Source of the DNA: DATJNI01 sp035508275
GTDB lineage: Bacteria > Patescibacteriota > Saccharimonadia > Saccharimonadales > UBA4665
Direction: 5' to 3'
DNA: 57,136 nucleotides
Assembly (NCBI GenBank): GCA_035508275.1
Contig: DATJNI010000008.1
Location: 1-57,136, forward strand
Positions 42,201 through 49,804 of the stretch are shown piece by piece. The translations under genes and the position numbers were made by a program. How positions within the stretch are numbered: the first letter of the stretch is position 1; the number at the start of each line of letters is the position of its first letter. The notes below the pieces were generated by a model. It saw nothing but the letters and a program-made list of their open reading frames with translations. It did no database searches and was not told the origin of the DNA.

Positions 42201-42261
42201 AGAACCCAACGGGGGCGCTCCGCAGTACCAGGCATATTCACAACTACCGCCAATTTTATAA
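39253..42261 (+). CDS. Large secreted cell-surface protein, possible pilus-associated adhesin
   Basis: 1002 residues, unrecognised as a whole. A clear signal peptide ends at about residue 31 (KAYA, then W). Residues about 240-380 and 390-500 look like beta-sandwich modules of the DUF11/CARDB kind (AYAGQSVTFTHTLTN; VAGQQYTIKATVTN). Residues about 640-1002 start with FFKTYDGSISADSN and contain repeated Gly/Asn-rich strands (GGKISVGNNLSVFVYGNVYI, TIGGNIYLSPNVTELDGIY) that suggest a beta-helix. Cysteines are numerous. No LPXTG or C-terminal anchor. It is coupled to the foldase-like gene and lies 147 bases before pilM, so a role on the pilus or cell surface is plausible. Confidence 0.7.
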   Translation: MKKLSILLKIGIFGLLLLGIVSILPGGKAYAWNANSPECGIHQTQTLNDPADWVGTQTAGNQFAGAIVHLYAVDAYGNKVELTNIDNVNGNRIAVNVSATNGGNGSFKPFAHLNPDKSSAVLADAEYPGPSSFGAISANCDNRSGNAMIVLGYGATSLCSSGCGTRNGTGSWALDCGVEYGDPEAYDFSMSSNDVPVSGQNGNQYTFLPGGSWTDDSGNTTYHGAAANNGFTYDFNMTYHSPAASWGINGTSKVASTAYAGQSVTFTHTLTNGGPQDDLTNDIYADAGTSQTTYLNTSGGTSPISGLNNIHLCTGGSQCAGNQGGHPAIKQPFYNGGSKPFNYPFTIPANAAAGDKFCQYVTWNPSGSGGLGAAQDAPACVTVLPPPYSASCTINSVKGTGPGGIIVAGQQYTIKATVTNTTASGLALPGSQSGNTLNLDIVINGSSSPQQIPSGIPPPNASVNISYTATAPNSVTTLAISGTPEYSPSYTLGPSCSSPQGVYEQFTLSSSPNVSLNPNQEDPLTAANTVCVTDVGASVSETVTAYLYSTPPSGSPQTPQGITPQNNNGPFTSTAQVCLYSAKLPALQAISVYNIPGPVQAGDQFCAGINFPYISGYVGPGGIDTSVSKAGSDANCTAVVNRPFFKTYDGSISADSNVNQPCTGGEIAGYNNAHYGSGDFGSGSGLSAIAYSGIYGFGSGQQRPPNSTPQPPLSLTFANTVPSSPPGSGNPSDPYTPDLGGDYGSGPCYNIPQIPSYATTSSSGGTYSINMLQTQQPQGQQSYVIGKSGGSVNVVLNGGKISVGNNLSVFVYGNVYINSNIVYSGGTAGSPWTLKNIPSLNIVTIGGNIYLSPNVTELDGIYSSQQSNAGKGGAIYTCGQNNGVSFSPMPAGNQGTKTNPTSVLFTSCNQQLTVYGVFQANRVNLMRTYGSLRNDSTTHGIKSNPTCSNAGASPPPYPLFTDTCAAEVFDFSPELYLANPSTQEPNGGAPQYQAYSQLPPIL

Positions 42262-42337
42262 AAAGAAGATCTTGATAACTGCTTGACATGAAAAGACTTG
42301 AAGAAAAAAATAAACCGAATATACAAAGACATGCTTA

Positions 42338-42346
42338 TGTTATAAT
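42338..42346 (+). promoter_or_regulatory. Extended -10 promoter of the pil operon
   Basis: TGT followed by a perfect TATAAT (42341-42346) in the 147-base A-rich gap before pilM. No good -35 is seen at 17 nt, but the TGn extension can compensate. Transcription would start near 42353, giving a leader of about 55 nt with a GGAGTGGGG ribosome-binding site. Confidence 0.6.
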
Positions 42347-42408
42347 TCAACAGATGAGTTTAAAAGAAAAAAATAGTTTAATAGATTCAATATTCATTGG
42401 AGTGGGGA

Positions 42409-43449
42409 ATGAGCTCGTTTTTAAGTAATACCGGTGATTTTTTTGGCCTAGATATAGGTACCACTTCCATAAGATTGGTGCATTTGAAGGGCGGCAACCC
42501 AAAGGTTCTAGTTAAATATGCCTATATACCTATAGAGTCGAAAGTTGCGCTTAGCGACTCGAAATCTGATCAACAGAAACTACAGCAACTTATTGCTCAG
42601 TTAATAAAGCAAGCTAATATAACAACTAAGAATGCAGTCGTTGGCATTCCTTCAAGTAAAGTTTTTACTACCGTTGCCGATGTTGAACGTCTAAGTAAAA
42701 ATGAGCTGGCCAAAGCCATATCTTATCAAGCCGACTCTCTTATACCAACGCCCCTAAACGAATCAAAATACGACTGGGCGCTGATAGGTGATTCGCCAAC
42801 AGACAAAACTAAGCAAGAGATAATACTTAGTAGCGTTCCCAACAAATACATAGAAGAGAGACTAGATATTCTTGAGGGCGCAGGAGTTAACGTAATTGCC
42901 TTTGAGCCAGATAATCTAGCAATGTCTAGAGCACTAGTGAGTAAAGACGATAAATCAGCCCAACTTCTTCTGGACTTTGGTAATACTAGTAGTGACATTG
43001 TAATTCTATTCAATAACACCCCCCATCTGACTAGAAACGTTCCAGTAGGCGTTGAGTCTCTAATGAAAGCTGCTACACAAAACCTTAATGTAAATGATAC
43101 GCAAGCATCACAATTTATATTCAAATTCGGACTAAGCAAAGACAAGTTAGAAGGGCAGGTTTACGAGGCCATTACTAACGTGCTGGATTTACTTACAGCT
43201 GAAGTCGAAAAATCCATTAAGTTCTTTACGGCGCGGTACAACAATCAGAAGATAGACAAGATAGTTGTAACCGGAGGCGCATCGATAATACCCGAGTTTC
43301 CGCTATACATAGCCAATAAATTCGGGGTCAACGTTGAGATAGGCAATGCCTGGAAAAATGTTAGTTTTAGCCAAGAAAGAGCAAATGAGCTACAGCAGCT
43401 ATCCAATAAGTTTGCAGTTGCCGTAGGTTTGGCGGAGAGAACAGAATGA
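42409..43449 (+). CDS. pilM: Type IV pilus assembly protein PilM
   Basis: Actin-like cytoplasmic protein that links the PilN/PilO inner-membrane complex to the pilus motor. 346 residues. The phosphate-1 loop is FFGLDIGTTSIRLVHLKGG. Other ATPase-fold elements are LLLDFGNTSSDIVIL and KIVVTGGASIIPEF. PilN-binding groove and SHS2 subdomain positions are standard for the family. I choose ATG 42409, which sits right after GGAGTGGGG; a TTG four codons earlier is less likely. It overlaps pilN by 4 bases. Confidence 0.93.
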   Translation: MSSFLSNTGDFFGLDIGTTSIRLVHLKGGNPKVLVKYAYIPIESKVALSDSKSDQQKLQQLIAQLIKQANITTKNAVVGIPSSKVFTTVADVERLSKNELAKAISYQADSLIPTPLNESKYDWALIGDSPTDKTKQEIILSSVPNKYIEERLDILEGAGVNVIAFEPDNLAMSRALVSKDDKSAQLLLDFGNTSSDIVILFNNTPHLTRNVPVGVESLMKAATQNLNVNDTQASQFIFKFGLSKDKLEGQVYEAITNVLDLLTAEVEKSIKFFTARYNNQKIDKIVVTGGASIIPEFPLYIANKFGVNVEIGNAWKNVSFSQERANELQQLSNKFAVAVGLAERTE

Positions 43450-44135
43450 TACAGATTAATTTATTACCTGATGTAAAGCTAGAATTTGTGAGGTCTCAAA
43501 AACTCAAGAGATTAATACTTGGAGTATCGGCCATTGCCTGTGTTTGTTCCATTGCTCTTTTAATTGTGCTTTTGTCTGTTGATGGACTACAGAAGAAGCA
43601 CTTAAATGATATAAATGGCGACATAAGTAATTACAAAAGCCAGCTTCAAAATAAACCTAATATATCTCAAATACTGACAGTGCAAAACCAACTAAATAGC
43701 ATAACCACTTTACAGGCAGGAAAACCGCAAGCCGCCAGGGTTTTTGGCTATCTAAATTTGCTTACTCCAGTAACGGTATCGCTGAATAGTTTATCGCTGA
43801 ATTTTACAGAAAAAACTATGGTTATAACTGGCAATGCTAACAATCCAGGAAGCGTGAATCAATATGTGGATAATCTTAAAGACACAACCTACACGTCGAA
43901 TAGCTCGCCAACCCCAAAGCCAGCCTTTAACGATGTCGTGCTTACAAGCTTTTCTTATAGTAACTCAGGAAGTAGTAGTCAACCGGCCTCTTACACAATT
44001 AACTTGAGCTATGATTCAAATATCTTCTCAAATACTCAGCAAGTAAAACTTAGCGTTCCGACTTCCACTACAGTAAACTACGCAAATAGTTCAAGTGACG
44101 CATTCAGCGGAAGTTCAAGCGGGGGAGGACAGTAA
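43446..44135 (+). CDS. pilN: Type IV pilus assembly protein PilN
   Basis: 229-residue bitopic protein. It opens with the PilM-binding cytoplasmic motif INLLPDVKLEF, followed by a transmembrane helix (about 24-45), a coiled-coil region and a PilN-type ferredoxin-like domain (VSLNSLSLNFTEKTMVITGNA). The last 50 residues are Ser/Gly-rich, an extension beyond usual PilN. It overlaps pilM by 4 bases and pilO by 1, forming the coupled M-N-O series of the alignment subcomplex. Confidence 0.88.
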   Translation: MIQINLLPDVKLEFVRSQKLKRLILGVSAIACVCSIALLIVLLSVDGLQKKHLNDINGDISNYKSQLQNKPNISQILTVQNQLNSITTLQAGKPQAARVFGYLNLLTPVTVSLNSLSLNFTEKTMVITGNANNPGSVNQYVDNLKDTTYTSNSSPTPKPAFNDVVLTSFSYSNSGSSSQPASYTINLSYDSNIFSNTQQVKLSVPTSTTVNYANSSSDAFSGSSSGGGQ

Positions 44136-44812
44136 TGCCAAAAATTGAACTTTCTTCAAAAAGACTTGCTATAACAAAAGCTAATAGTCAATTAATAGTC
44201 ATCCTAAGTATTGCTTCATTCATAACTATTTTCTGCCTTGTGGCGTCAAATAGTGTCTATTCTTTGATCAAACACCAGTCGGATGTTATATCAAAGTCAC
44301 AACAGGCGAAAAATCAGTTGCAAACTGACATAGTTGCCTATCAACAACTAGTCAAGTCATATAATAAGTTTCAATCTGGCTCTACAAATATTATCGGTGG
44401 TTCTACGTCAGGCGGAGGCTACAATGCAGGCACTAACGCGCAAATTGTACTGGATGCCTTGCCACCAAAATACGACTTTCCAGAACTTATAACTGATATT
44501 AATAACCTGATAACAACTGGTGGATTTCAAGTACAAAGCTTAACGGGGACGGACGATCAGCTTTCTGAAAGCACCAATAGTTCGAGCGAGAATCCTCAGC
44601 CTGTTGCTATGCCATTCACTTTTTCGGTAAACAATACGAACTATACAGGCGCTCAACAACTTTTCACCCTGCTAGACAGGTCTATCAGACCAATACAAAT
44701 AGATACTATGACCATAGCTGGTAGCGATGGGACAATGAGTATTACCGTTAACGCGCACAGCTATTATCAGCCTGGAAAAACTTTAAGCATAACGCAGCAG
44801 TCGGTTAAATAG
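44135..44812 (+). CDS. pilO: Type IV pilus assembly protein PilO
   Basis: 225 residues with one transmembrane helix (about 22-44), a coiled coil (about 48-75), a Gly/Ser-rich linker and a PilO-like domain (LDALPPKYDFPELITDINNLI; MPFTFSVNNTNYTGAQQLFTLLDR). PilO pairs with PilN in the inner-membrane platform. Sequence identity to classical PilO is low; the call rests on position, topology and domain pattern. The start shares a base with the pilN stop. Confidence 0.82.
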   Translation: MPKIELSSKRLAITKANSQLIVILSIASFITIFCLVASNSVYSLIKHQSDVISKSQQAKNQLQTDIVAYQQLVKSYNKFQSGSTNIIGGSTSGGGYNAGTNAQIVLDALPPKYDFPELITDINNLITTGGFQVQSLTGTDDQLSESTNSSSENPQPVAMPFTFSVNNTNYTGAQQLFTLLDRSIRPIQIDTMTIAGSDGTMSITVNAHSYYQPGKTLSITQQSVK

Positions 44813-44821
44813 GAGGCAAGA

Positions 44822-45073
44822 ATGAAGAAAAATGACTTACCAATAATAATCCTAGTAATCGCGGCAAGTGCCATAGTTTCGTTCTTGGTTTCCAAATATA
44901 TCTTTGCTTCGCCTAAGAAAGAGCAGCAACAAGTTTACGTAGTACAGCCTATTGACTCTTCGTTCTCACAACCTAGTAGTCAGTATTTCAACTCCCAAAG
45001 TGTAGATCCAGCTCAACAACTCTTGATTGGACCTAGCACAAACCAGAACCCGTTTGGTAATACCTCACCTTAA
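44822..45073 (+). CDS. Small bitopic protein in the PilP position
   Basis: 83 residues: a transmembrane helix (about 7-27) followed by a Gln/Ser/Pro-rich tail presumably outside the membrane (QQQVYVVQPIDSS, DPAQQLLIGPSTN). It lies between pilO and pilB where proteobacteria encode the lipoprotein PilP. It has no lipobox and no beta domain, so it is not a true PilP homologue. AGGAGG is the best ribosome-binding site in the locus. It may be a lineage-specific alignment-complex component. Confidence 0.65.
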   Translation: MKKNDLPIIILVIAASAIVSFLVSKYIFASPKKEQQQVYVVQPIDSSFSQPSSQYFNSQSVDPAQQLLIGPSTNQNPFGNTSP

Positions 45074-45090
45074 TATAAAGAGGACGGCGT

Positions 45091-46884
45091 ATGAGTTTGC
45101 TATCAGTATCTGCAGAGAAGCAAGTCCAAGAGATGCTCTTGGAAAGAAAACTGATATCCAGCGAAAAGCTAGATAGTGCCAAAAGAATTTCTAAACAGCA
45201 AAGTATACCGCTTTTTACTTATCTTGTTAATAACAAAATAATTTCAGAGGAAGACCTAACAAAAATCAATGCCAGTATCACTCATGTACCTTACGTTAAT
45301 TTGTCTGATGCGCGGGTTGACCCAAAAGTTTTAGAACTTTTACCCAAAGAAATTGCTAATAGATATATGGCTGTCCCCTTAGGCGAAATTCAGCACAAGC
45401 TCGTTGTAGCTATGCTTGATGCCGACAACATTCAAGCCGTTGACTTCTTGAGCAACAGGGTCGGAAGACCCCTAAAAGTTTATGTGGCCAGCGAATCTGG
45501 CATAAGAAAGATCCTAAAACAGTATGATTCTAGGTTGGATTCCCAACTTGGTGCTGAATTTGGAATAGCCGACACCCAGGACGAAGTAAAAGCTGGTGCG
45601 GAACCTGTCAGCAGCGGCAAATCCATAAAAGACCTAGTTGAAGATTCTCCTGTAAGTAAGGTCCTCACCGCGGTACTAGAATTTGCTGCCAATAATAGAG
45701 CAAGCGATGTACACATGGAGCCCATGGAGAAGGAGTTAAAGATTAGGTGTCGTGTTGATGGTGTTCTTAGAGAAGTTATGCATTTACCGAAAAACGCTGA
45801 GCCCGCACTAATATCCAGAGTTAAAATTCTTTCCAACTTAAAGATTGATGAACATAGAATCCCTCAGGATGGGCAATTTACCGTAAAAATGCACGGTCAC
45901 GATATTGACCTTAGAATAGCAATTTCGCCAACCGTTTGGGGAGAGCAAGTTGTCATTAGGTTGCTAGATAAAACTGGCACATCTTTGAAGCTGGAAGATA
46001 TGGGATATGTCGGTAGGCCACTTAGAACTATCAGGAAAGGAATTGGCAGACCTAACGGCATGATACTTACGAGTGGCCCAACAGGTTCTGGTAAATCGAC
46101 CTCGCTATATGCTCTAATCCAAGAAATAAAAAAGGAAGCAATTAATATTGTTACTTTAGAGGATCCGGTTGAGTACAAAATAGGTGGAATTAACCAGATT
46201 CAAGTAAACCCAGACGTAGGTTTAACTTTTGCGACGGGGCTAAGAAGCATATTAAGGCAAGACCCCGACGTCATCATGGTAGGAGAGATAAGGGACAAGG
46301 AAACAGCACAACTAGCTGTTCAAGCTGCGTTAACCGGGCACTTAGTATTCAGTACTCTGCACACAAACAGCGCGGCAGGAATTTTGCCTCGGCTTTTGGA
46401 TATGGGTGTAGAGCCATTCCTAATAGCAAGCACGGTACATACCGTAATAGGACAACGGCTTGTAAGAAGGGTAGATCCGGAATCTAAAAAAACGTATACC
46501 TCGAGCGCTATAGAAACAGAAGAAATACATGCGGCGCTCAAGGGTTTATTGCCAAATACTCCAGAGGAAGTGCCGAAGGTATCAGATGATCTAGGGTATA
46601 AAAACTTGCCACTTATTAGTCAAAACGCTTATACTTTAGCTAAAGGTTCGGATACTCCCGATACTCCGGGTGGGTATAAAGGAAGAATGGGCCTGTACGA
46701 GGTATTCGAAGTAACAGACAACATACAAAATCTAATTATGAAAAGATCTACTAGTACAGAAATAGAAAGAGCAGCACAAGCCGAAGGCATGATAAACATG
46801 CGCCAGGATGGATATCTAAAGGTATTATCAGGTCAGACCACGCTTGAAGAAGTTAATAGAGTAGCCGCTGAGGACAACGCCTAG
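45091..46884 (+). CDS. pilB: Type IV pilus extension ATPase PilB lacking the zinc tetracysteine
   Basis: Hexameric motor that powers pilus extension. 597 residues. The N-terminal MshEN/GspE-N domain (about 1-150) is followed by the ATPase core with Walker A SGPTGSGKSTSLYALI, the Asp box TLEDPVEYKI, Walker B DPDVIMVGEIRDKETA, and the His box TGHLVFSTLHTNSAA. PilB/GspE proteins usually have two CxxC pairs binding zinc after the core. Here the positions read DPES (462-465) and DTPD (521-524). The only cysteine in the protein is in KIRCRVDGV. The motor residues are intact. Confidence 0.94.
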   Translation: MSLLSVSAEKQVQEMLLERKLISSEKLDSAKRISKQQSIPLFTYLVNNKIISEEDLTKINASITHVPYVNLSDARVDPKVLELLPKEIANRYMAVPLGEIQHKLVVAMLDADNIQAVDFLSNRVGRPLKVYVASESGIRKILKQYDSRLDSQLGAEFGIADTQDEVKAGAEPVSSGKSIKDLVEDSPVSKVLTAVLEFAANNRASDVHMEPMEKELKIRCRVDGVLREVMHLPKNAEPALISRVKILSNLKIDEHRIPQDGQFTVKMHGHDIDLRIAISPTVWGEQVVIRLLDKTGTSLKLEDMGYVGRPLRTIRKGIGRPNGMILTSGPTGSGKSTSLYALIQEIKKEAINIVTLEDPVEYKIGGINQIQVNPDVGLTFATGLRSILRQDPDVIMVGEIRDKETAQLAVQAALTGHLVFSTLHTNSAAGILPRLLDMGVEPFLIASTVHTVIGQRLVRRVDPESKKTYTSSAIETEEIHAALKGLLPNTPEEVPKVSDDLGYKNLPLISQNAYTLAKGSDTPDTPGGYKGRMGLYEVFEVTDNIQNLIMKRSTSTEIERAAQAEGMINMRQDGYLKVLSGQTTLEEVNRVAAEDNA

Positions 46885-46892
46885 GGAGATAT

Positions 46893-47963
46893 ATGGATAT
46901 CAAAGAAATAAGAATTGAAGTACTACTCGACGAAGTTATCAAAAAGAAAGCTTCGGACCTACATATTCAAGTAGGATTGCCTCCCATGCTTAGAGTCGAC
47001 GGATCGCTGGTTGCTGTTAGTGGTGCAGACGCACTAAATGAAGAGGTTATTGAGGGACTTATATTCTCAATTTTAGACGACGACCAAAAACAGATTTTAC
47101 TAAAAGATAAAGAATTTGACTTTAGTTTTGCCTACGGAGATCTAGGCAGATTTAGGGTAAATGCCTTTCATGAGAGGGGTAATCTTGCTGCGGCTCTTAG
47201 GTTGATACCTAATGAAATACTTACTATCGAACAGCTAGGTCTGCCCCCAATAGTCGAAAAATTTCCAAATTATCCACGAGGTCTAGTGTTAGTTACAGGA
47301 CCTACCGGATCAGGCAAATCGACTACGCTTGCCGCTATGCTACATAAAATAAATAGCGAAAAGGCAATGCACATTGTTACCATTGAAGACCCGATAGAGT
47401 TTACTCATAAATCTAGAAAATCAGTGATTGTGCAAAGAGAGGTGCACTACGACACCTATTCGTTTAGTGCTGCGCTAAGAAGTGCTCTGCGTGAAGACCC
47501 AGATGTGGTTCTTATTGGAGAAATGAGAGACCTTGAAACTATAGCGAGCGCAATCACAATTGCCGAGACAGGACACTTAGTATTTGCAACTCTGCACACA
47601 AACGGTGCCTCCCAAAGTGTGGACAGAATGATTGACGTGTTTCCCCCGCATCAACAGCCTCAGATCAGATCACAGCTATCTAATATACTTATGGCAATTG
47701 TCTCGCAAAGGCTAGTGCCTTCAATCGGGGGTGGACGTATAGCAGCAGCAGAGATACTAGTAGCCACTCCAGCTGTCAGAAACATCATCAGAGAAGGTAA
47801 AAGTCATCAACTTGAAGCAGTTATACAAACCGGATCAGATGTTGGTATGCAGTCAATGGATAAGACCCTTGTAAACCTTATACATGAAGGAACTATTACA
47901 TACGACGAAGCTAGAAACGTAGCTGTCGATCTAGATGAGCTGGATAGGCTAATGAGGAGCTAA
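46893..47963 (+). CDS. pilT: Type IV pilus retraction ATPase PilT
   Basis: Powers pilus depolymerisation and so twitching movement. 356 residues. The N-terminal PAS-like domain starts ASDLHIQVGLPPMLRVDG. Walker A is TGPTGSGKSTTLAAML, the Asp box TIEDPIEF, Walker B DPDVVLIGEMRDLETIASAI, and the retraction-specific C-terminal AIRNLIRE motif is present as AVRNIIREGKSHQL. Presence of both PilB and PilT means a dynamic pilus rather than a secretion-only pseudopilus. Eight bases after pilB. Confidence 0.95.
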   Translation: MDIKEIRIEVLLDEVIKKKASDLHIQVGLPPMLRVDGSLVAVSGADALNEEVIEGLIFSILDDDQKQILLKDKEFDFSFAYGDLGRFRVNAFHERGNLAAALRLIPNEILTIEQLGLPPIVEKFPNYPRGLVLVTGPTGSGKSTTLAAMLHKINSEKAMHIVTIEDPIEFTHKSRKSVIVQREVHYDTYSFSAALRSALREDPDVVLIGEMRDLETIASAITIAETGHLVFATLHTNGASQSVDRMIDVFPPHQQPQIRSQLSNILMAIVSQRLVPSIGGGRIAAAEILVATPAVRNIIREGKSHQLEAVIQTGSDVGMQSMDKTLVNLIHEGTITYDEARNVAVDLDELDRLMRS

Positions 47964-47967
47964 GGCG

Positions 47968-49182
47968 ATGTTAACGTATAAATACGAAGCTAAAAACTCC
48001 AAAACTGGCGCCACAGTCAAAGCACAAGTACAAGCTAATAACGAACAAGAGGCAGCCAAATTAATAAAAGGTCAGGGTCTTACTCCAGTTAGTATTAAGG
48101 CAGAAAGATCTACTAAACTAAACTTTTTTTCAAGGATCAGAACGAAAGACAAGGTACTTTTTAGTCGGCAACTTTCAACCATGATAAATGCTGGCTTGCC
48201 AATAGTGCAAAGTCTAAGGAGTGTAGCCGAACAGACCAATAACAAACCCTTTAAGAATATAATAAATCAAATTATTACTGATGTGGAAGCTGGCTCAGCT
48301 TTTAATATAGCTCTCGCAAAATACCCAAGAGTTTTTAACAGAGTATATATAAGCCTAGTTGCTGCAGGAGAGACTTCTGGAACACTTGATAAGGGTCTTG
48401 AGAGGTTGGCAGACCAGCAGGAAAAAGACGCCGACATAGTGAGCAAGGTTAGAGGGGCAATGATTTACCCACTTATAGTGCTTTGCGTGATGATTGCGGT
48501 GGTTATATTTATGGTTGTAAAAGTTTTGCCGCAAGTACAGAACATATACGCGAGTTTGCCGGGTGCAAATTTACCAATATTTACAAAAGTTTTGCTTGGT
48601 CTCTCTCATTTCATCATTAATTATTGGATGTACGTGATTATAGTTTTAGTAGTTGGTGCATTTTTCCTTCGCAGATGGTCTCGCACCGACAACGGTAGAA
48701 GCGTAATCGGCGAACTTAAAATGAAGGTATGGCCTATTGGGCCGCTATACATGAAGATGTATATGGCGAGGTTTTCTAGAACTAGCTCAACGCTTGTTGC
48801 TAGTGGTGTACAGATAATACCCGTTTTAGAAATCTCAAGCGAGGCAGTAGACAATGTTCATATATCCAAATCAATAAATAAGGCGGTTGAAAAGATAAAA
48901 GGCGGAAAATCTGTAGCTGAATCGCTAAGAAACGATCCTAACTTCCTACCTCTGGTGCCTGAAATGATACAAATTGGTGAAGAATCGGGCGCCTTAGAAG
49001 AAATGTTAGCCAAGATTGCGGATTACTACGAAAAAGAAGTGGACAATGCAATAAAGTCGATTAGCACGATTATAGAACCCGTTATGATGATAATAATGGG
49101 CGTAATTGCAATGACTATAGTTGCGGCCATACTTTTGCCGATATACGGTCTGGTTAACCAGTCCGGATTTAGTAGTATTTAA
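47968..49182 (+). CDS. pilC: Type IV pilus inner-membrane platform protein PilC
   Basis: 404 residues with the duplicated GspF domain architecture. A cytoplasmic N-terminus (YKYEAKNSKTGATVKAQV) precedes the first GspF domain with RQLSTMINAGLPIVQSLR, then transmembrane helices (about 167-190 and 210-235). The second domain has FSRTSSTLVASGVQIIPVLEI and a last helix near 370-395. PilC couples the motor ATPases to pilin assembly. Standard length and order (B-T-C). Confidence 0.94.
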   Translation: MLTYKYEAKNSKTGATVKAQVQANNEQEAAKLIKGQGLTPVSIKAERSTKLNFFSRIRTKDKVLFSRQLSTMINAGLPIVQSLRSVAEQTNNKPFKNIINQIITDVEAGSAFNIALAKYPRVFNRVYISLVAAGETSGTLDKGLERLADQQEKDADIVSKVRGAMIYPLIVLCVMIAVVIFMVVKVLPQVQNIYASLPGANLPIFTKVLLGLSHFIINYWMYVIIVLVVGAFFLRRWSRTDNGRSVIGELKMKVWPIGPLYMKMYMARFSRTSSTLVASGVQIIPVLEISSEAVDNVHISKSINKAVEKIKGGKSVAESLRNDPNFLPLVPEMIQIGEESGALEEMLAKIADYYEKEVDNAIKSISTIIEPVMMIIMGVIAMTIVAAILLPIYGLVNQSGFSSI

Positions 49183-49183
49183 A

Positions 49184-49699
49184 ATGCAACTGTTTAGAAA
49201 ACGAATGACTGGGGAAAGAGGTCTAACCATTATCGAGGTACTGTTCGTAGTAGCTATTGGAGGGCTAATTCTACTGATTGTCTTCCTGGCAATACCTGCG
49301 CTCGAGCGAGAGTCCCAAAACAATCAGAGAAGGCAAGATGTAAATAATCTTTTAAGGGCTATTTCAGAGTATGAACTTAATAATACTGGCAATTTTTATG
49401 GCCCGTGTGGAACTGGTGGGGTTACGCCTGACTGCAGCAGTTTTATAAATGAATATCATGTCAGTCTGACTTACTATTCTGTTAGCGACATACAAATATC
49501 TCCTCAATCTCTAGGTAGTTTGCAAAATCAGCCTACAAGCCCTGTGCCTGATAACTCTGTAGAAATTTATAACTTTGAGACCTGTAATGGTGGTACTAAT
49601 GGCGCATCAGTTAATGGAGCGAGCTACAGTGATGTAGTAGCCTTATATAAAATCGAGTCCTCTAGTAATCAAACCGCTCTAGCCTGCCAACAACTATGA
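49184..49699 (+). CDS. Type IV pilin-like protein
   Basis: 171 residues. The class III/type IVa prepilin signal is present: basic leader ending ERG, then LTIIEVLFVVAIGG with glutamate at mature position 5 and a long hydrophobic helix. A pilin globular domain of about 130 residues follows, with four cysteines including GPCGTGG and DCSS that may pair. The ATG at 49184 starts 1 base after the pilC stop; an in-frame start 63 bases earlier would lie inside pilC and spoil the leader. Likely a minor or alternative pilin, since it is co-transcribed with pilC. Confidence 0.85.
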   Translation: MQLFRKRMTGERGLTIIEVLFVVAIGGLILLIVFLAIPALERESQNNQRRQDVNNLLRAISEYELNNTGNFYGPCGTGGVTPDCSSFINEYHVSLTYYSVSDIQISPQSLGSLQNQPTSPVPDNSVEIYNFETCNGGTNGASVNGASYSDVVALYKIESSSNQTALACQQL

Positions 49700-49732
49700 G
49701 TTTTCTCCTCTGTGGAAAACTTTCCATAACAC

Positions 49733-49761
49733 TTGCGATTATTCATTAAACAGTTTATCAT
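49733..49761 (+). promoter_or_regulatory. Dedicated promoter of the putative major pilin
   Basis: TTGCGA (49733-49738), 17 nt, TATCAT (49756-49761), within the 105-base gap before the pilin. The leader would be about 37 nt with a strong AAAGGGGG ribosome-binding site. Confidence 0.6.
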
Positions 49762-49804
49762 CTAATCATAAGCATATTAATAAGCTGTAAAGGGGGCATT
49801 TACA

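Noticed and set aside
42098..42286. Small plus-strand ORF overlapping the end of the large secreted protein
   Set aside because: It is in another frame of a clearly coding region, is rich in His/Arg/Pro as shadow frames often are, and has no start signal of its own.
49711..49727. TGGAAA-AC-TTTCCA palindrome after the 49184 pilin-like gene as a terminator
   Set aside because: The loop is only 2 nt and no T-tract follows. It could equally pair as GTTTTC/GAAAAC, so no function is assigned.
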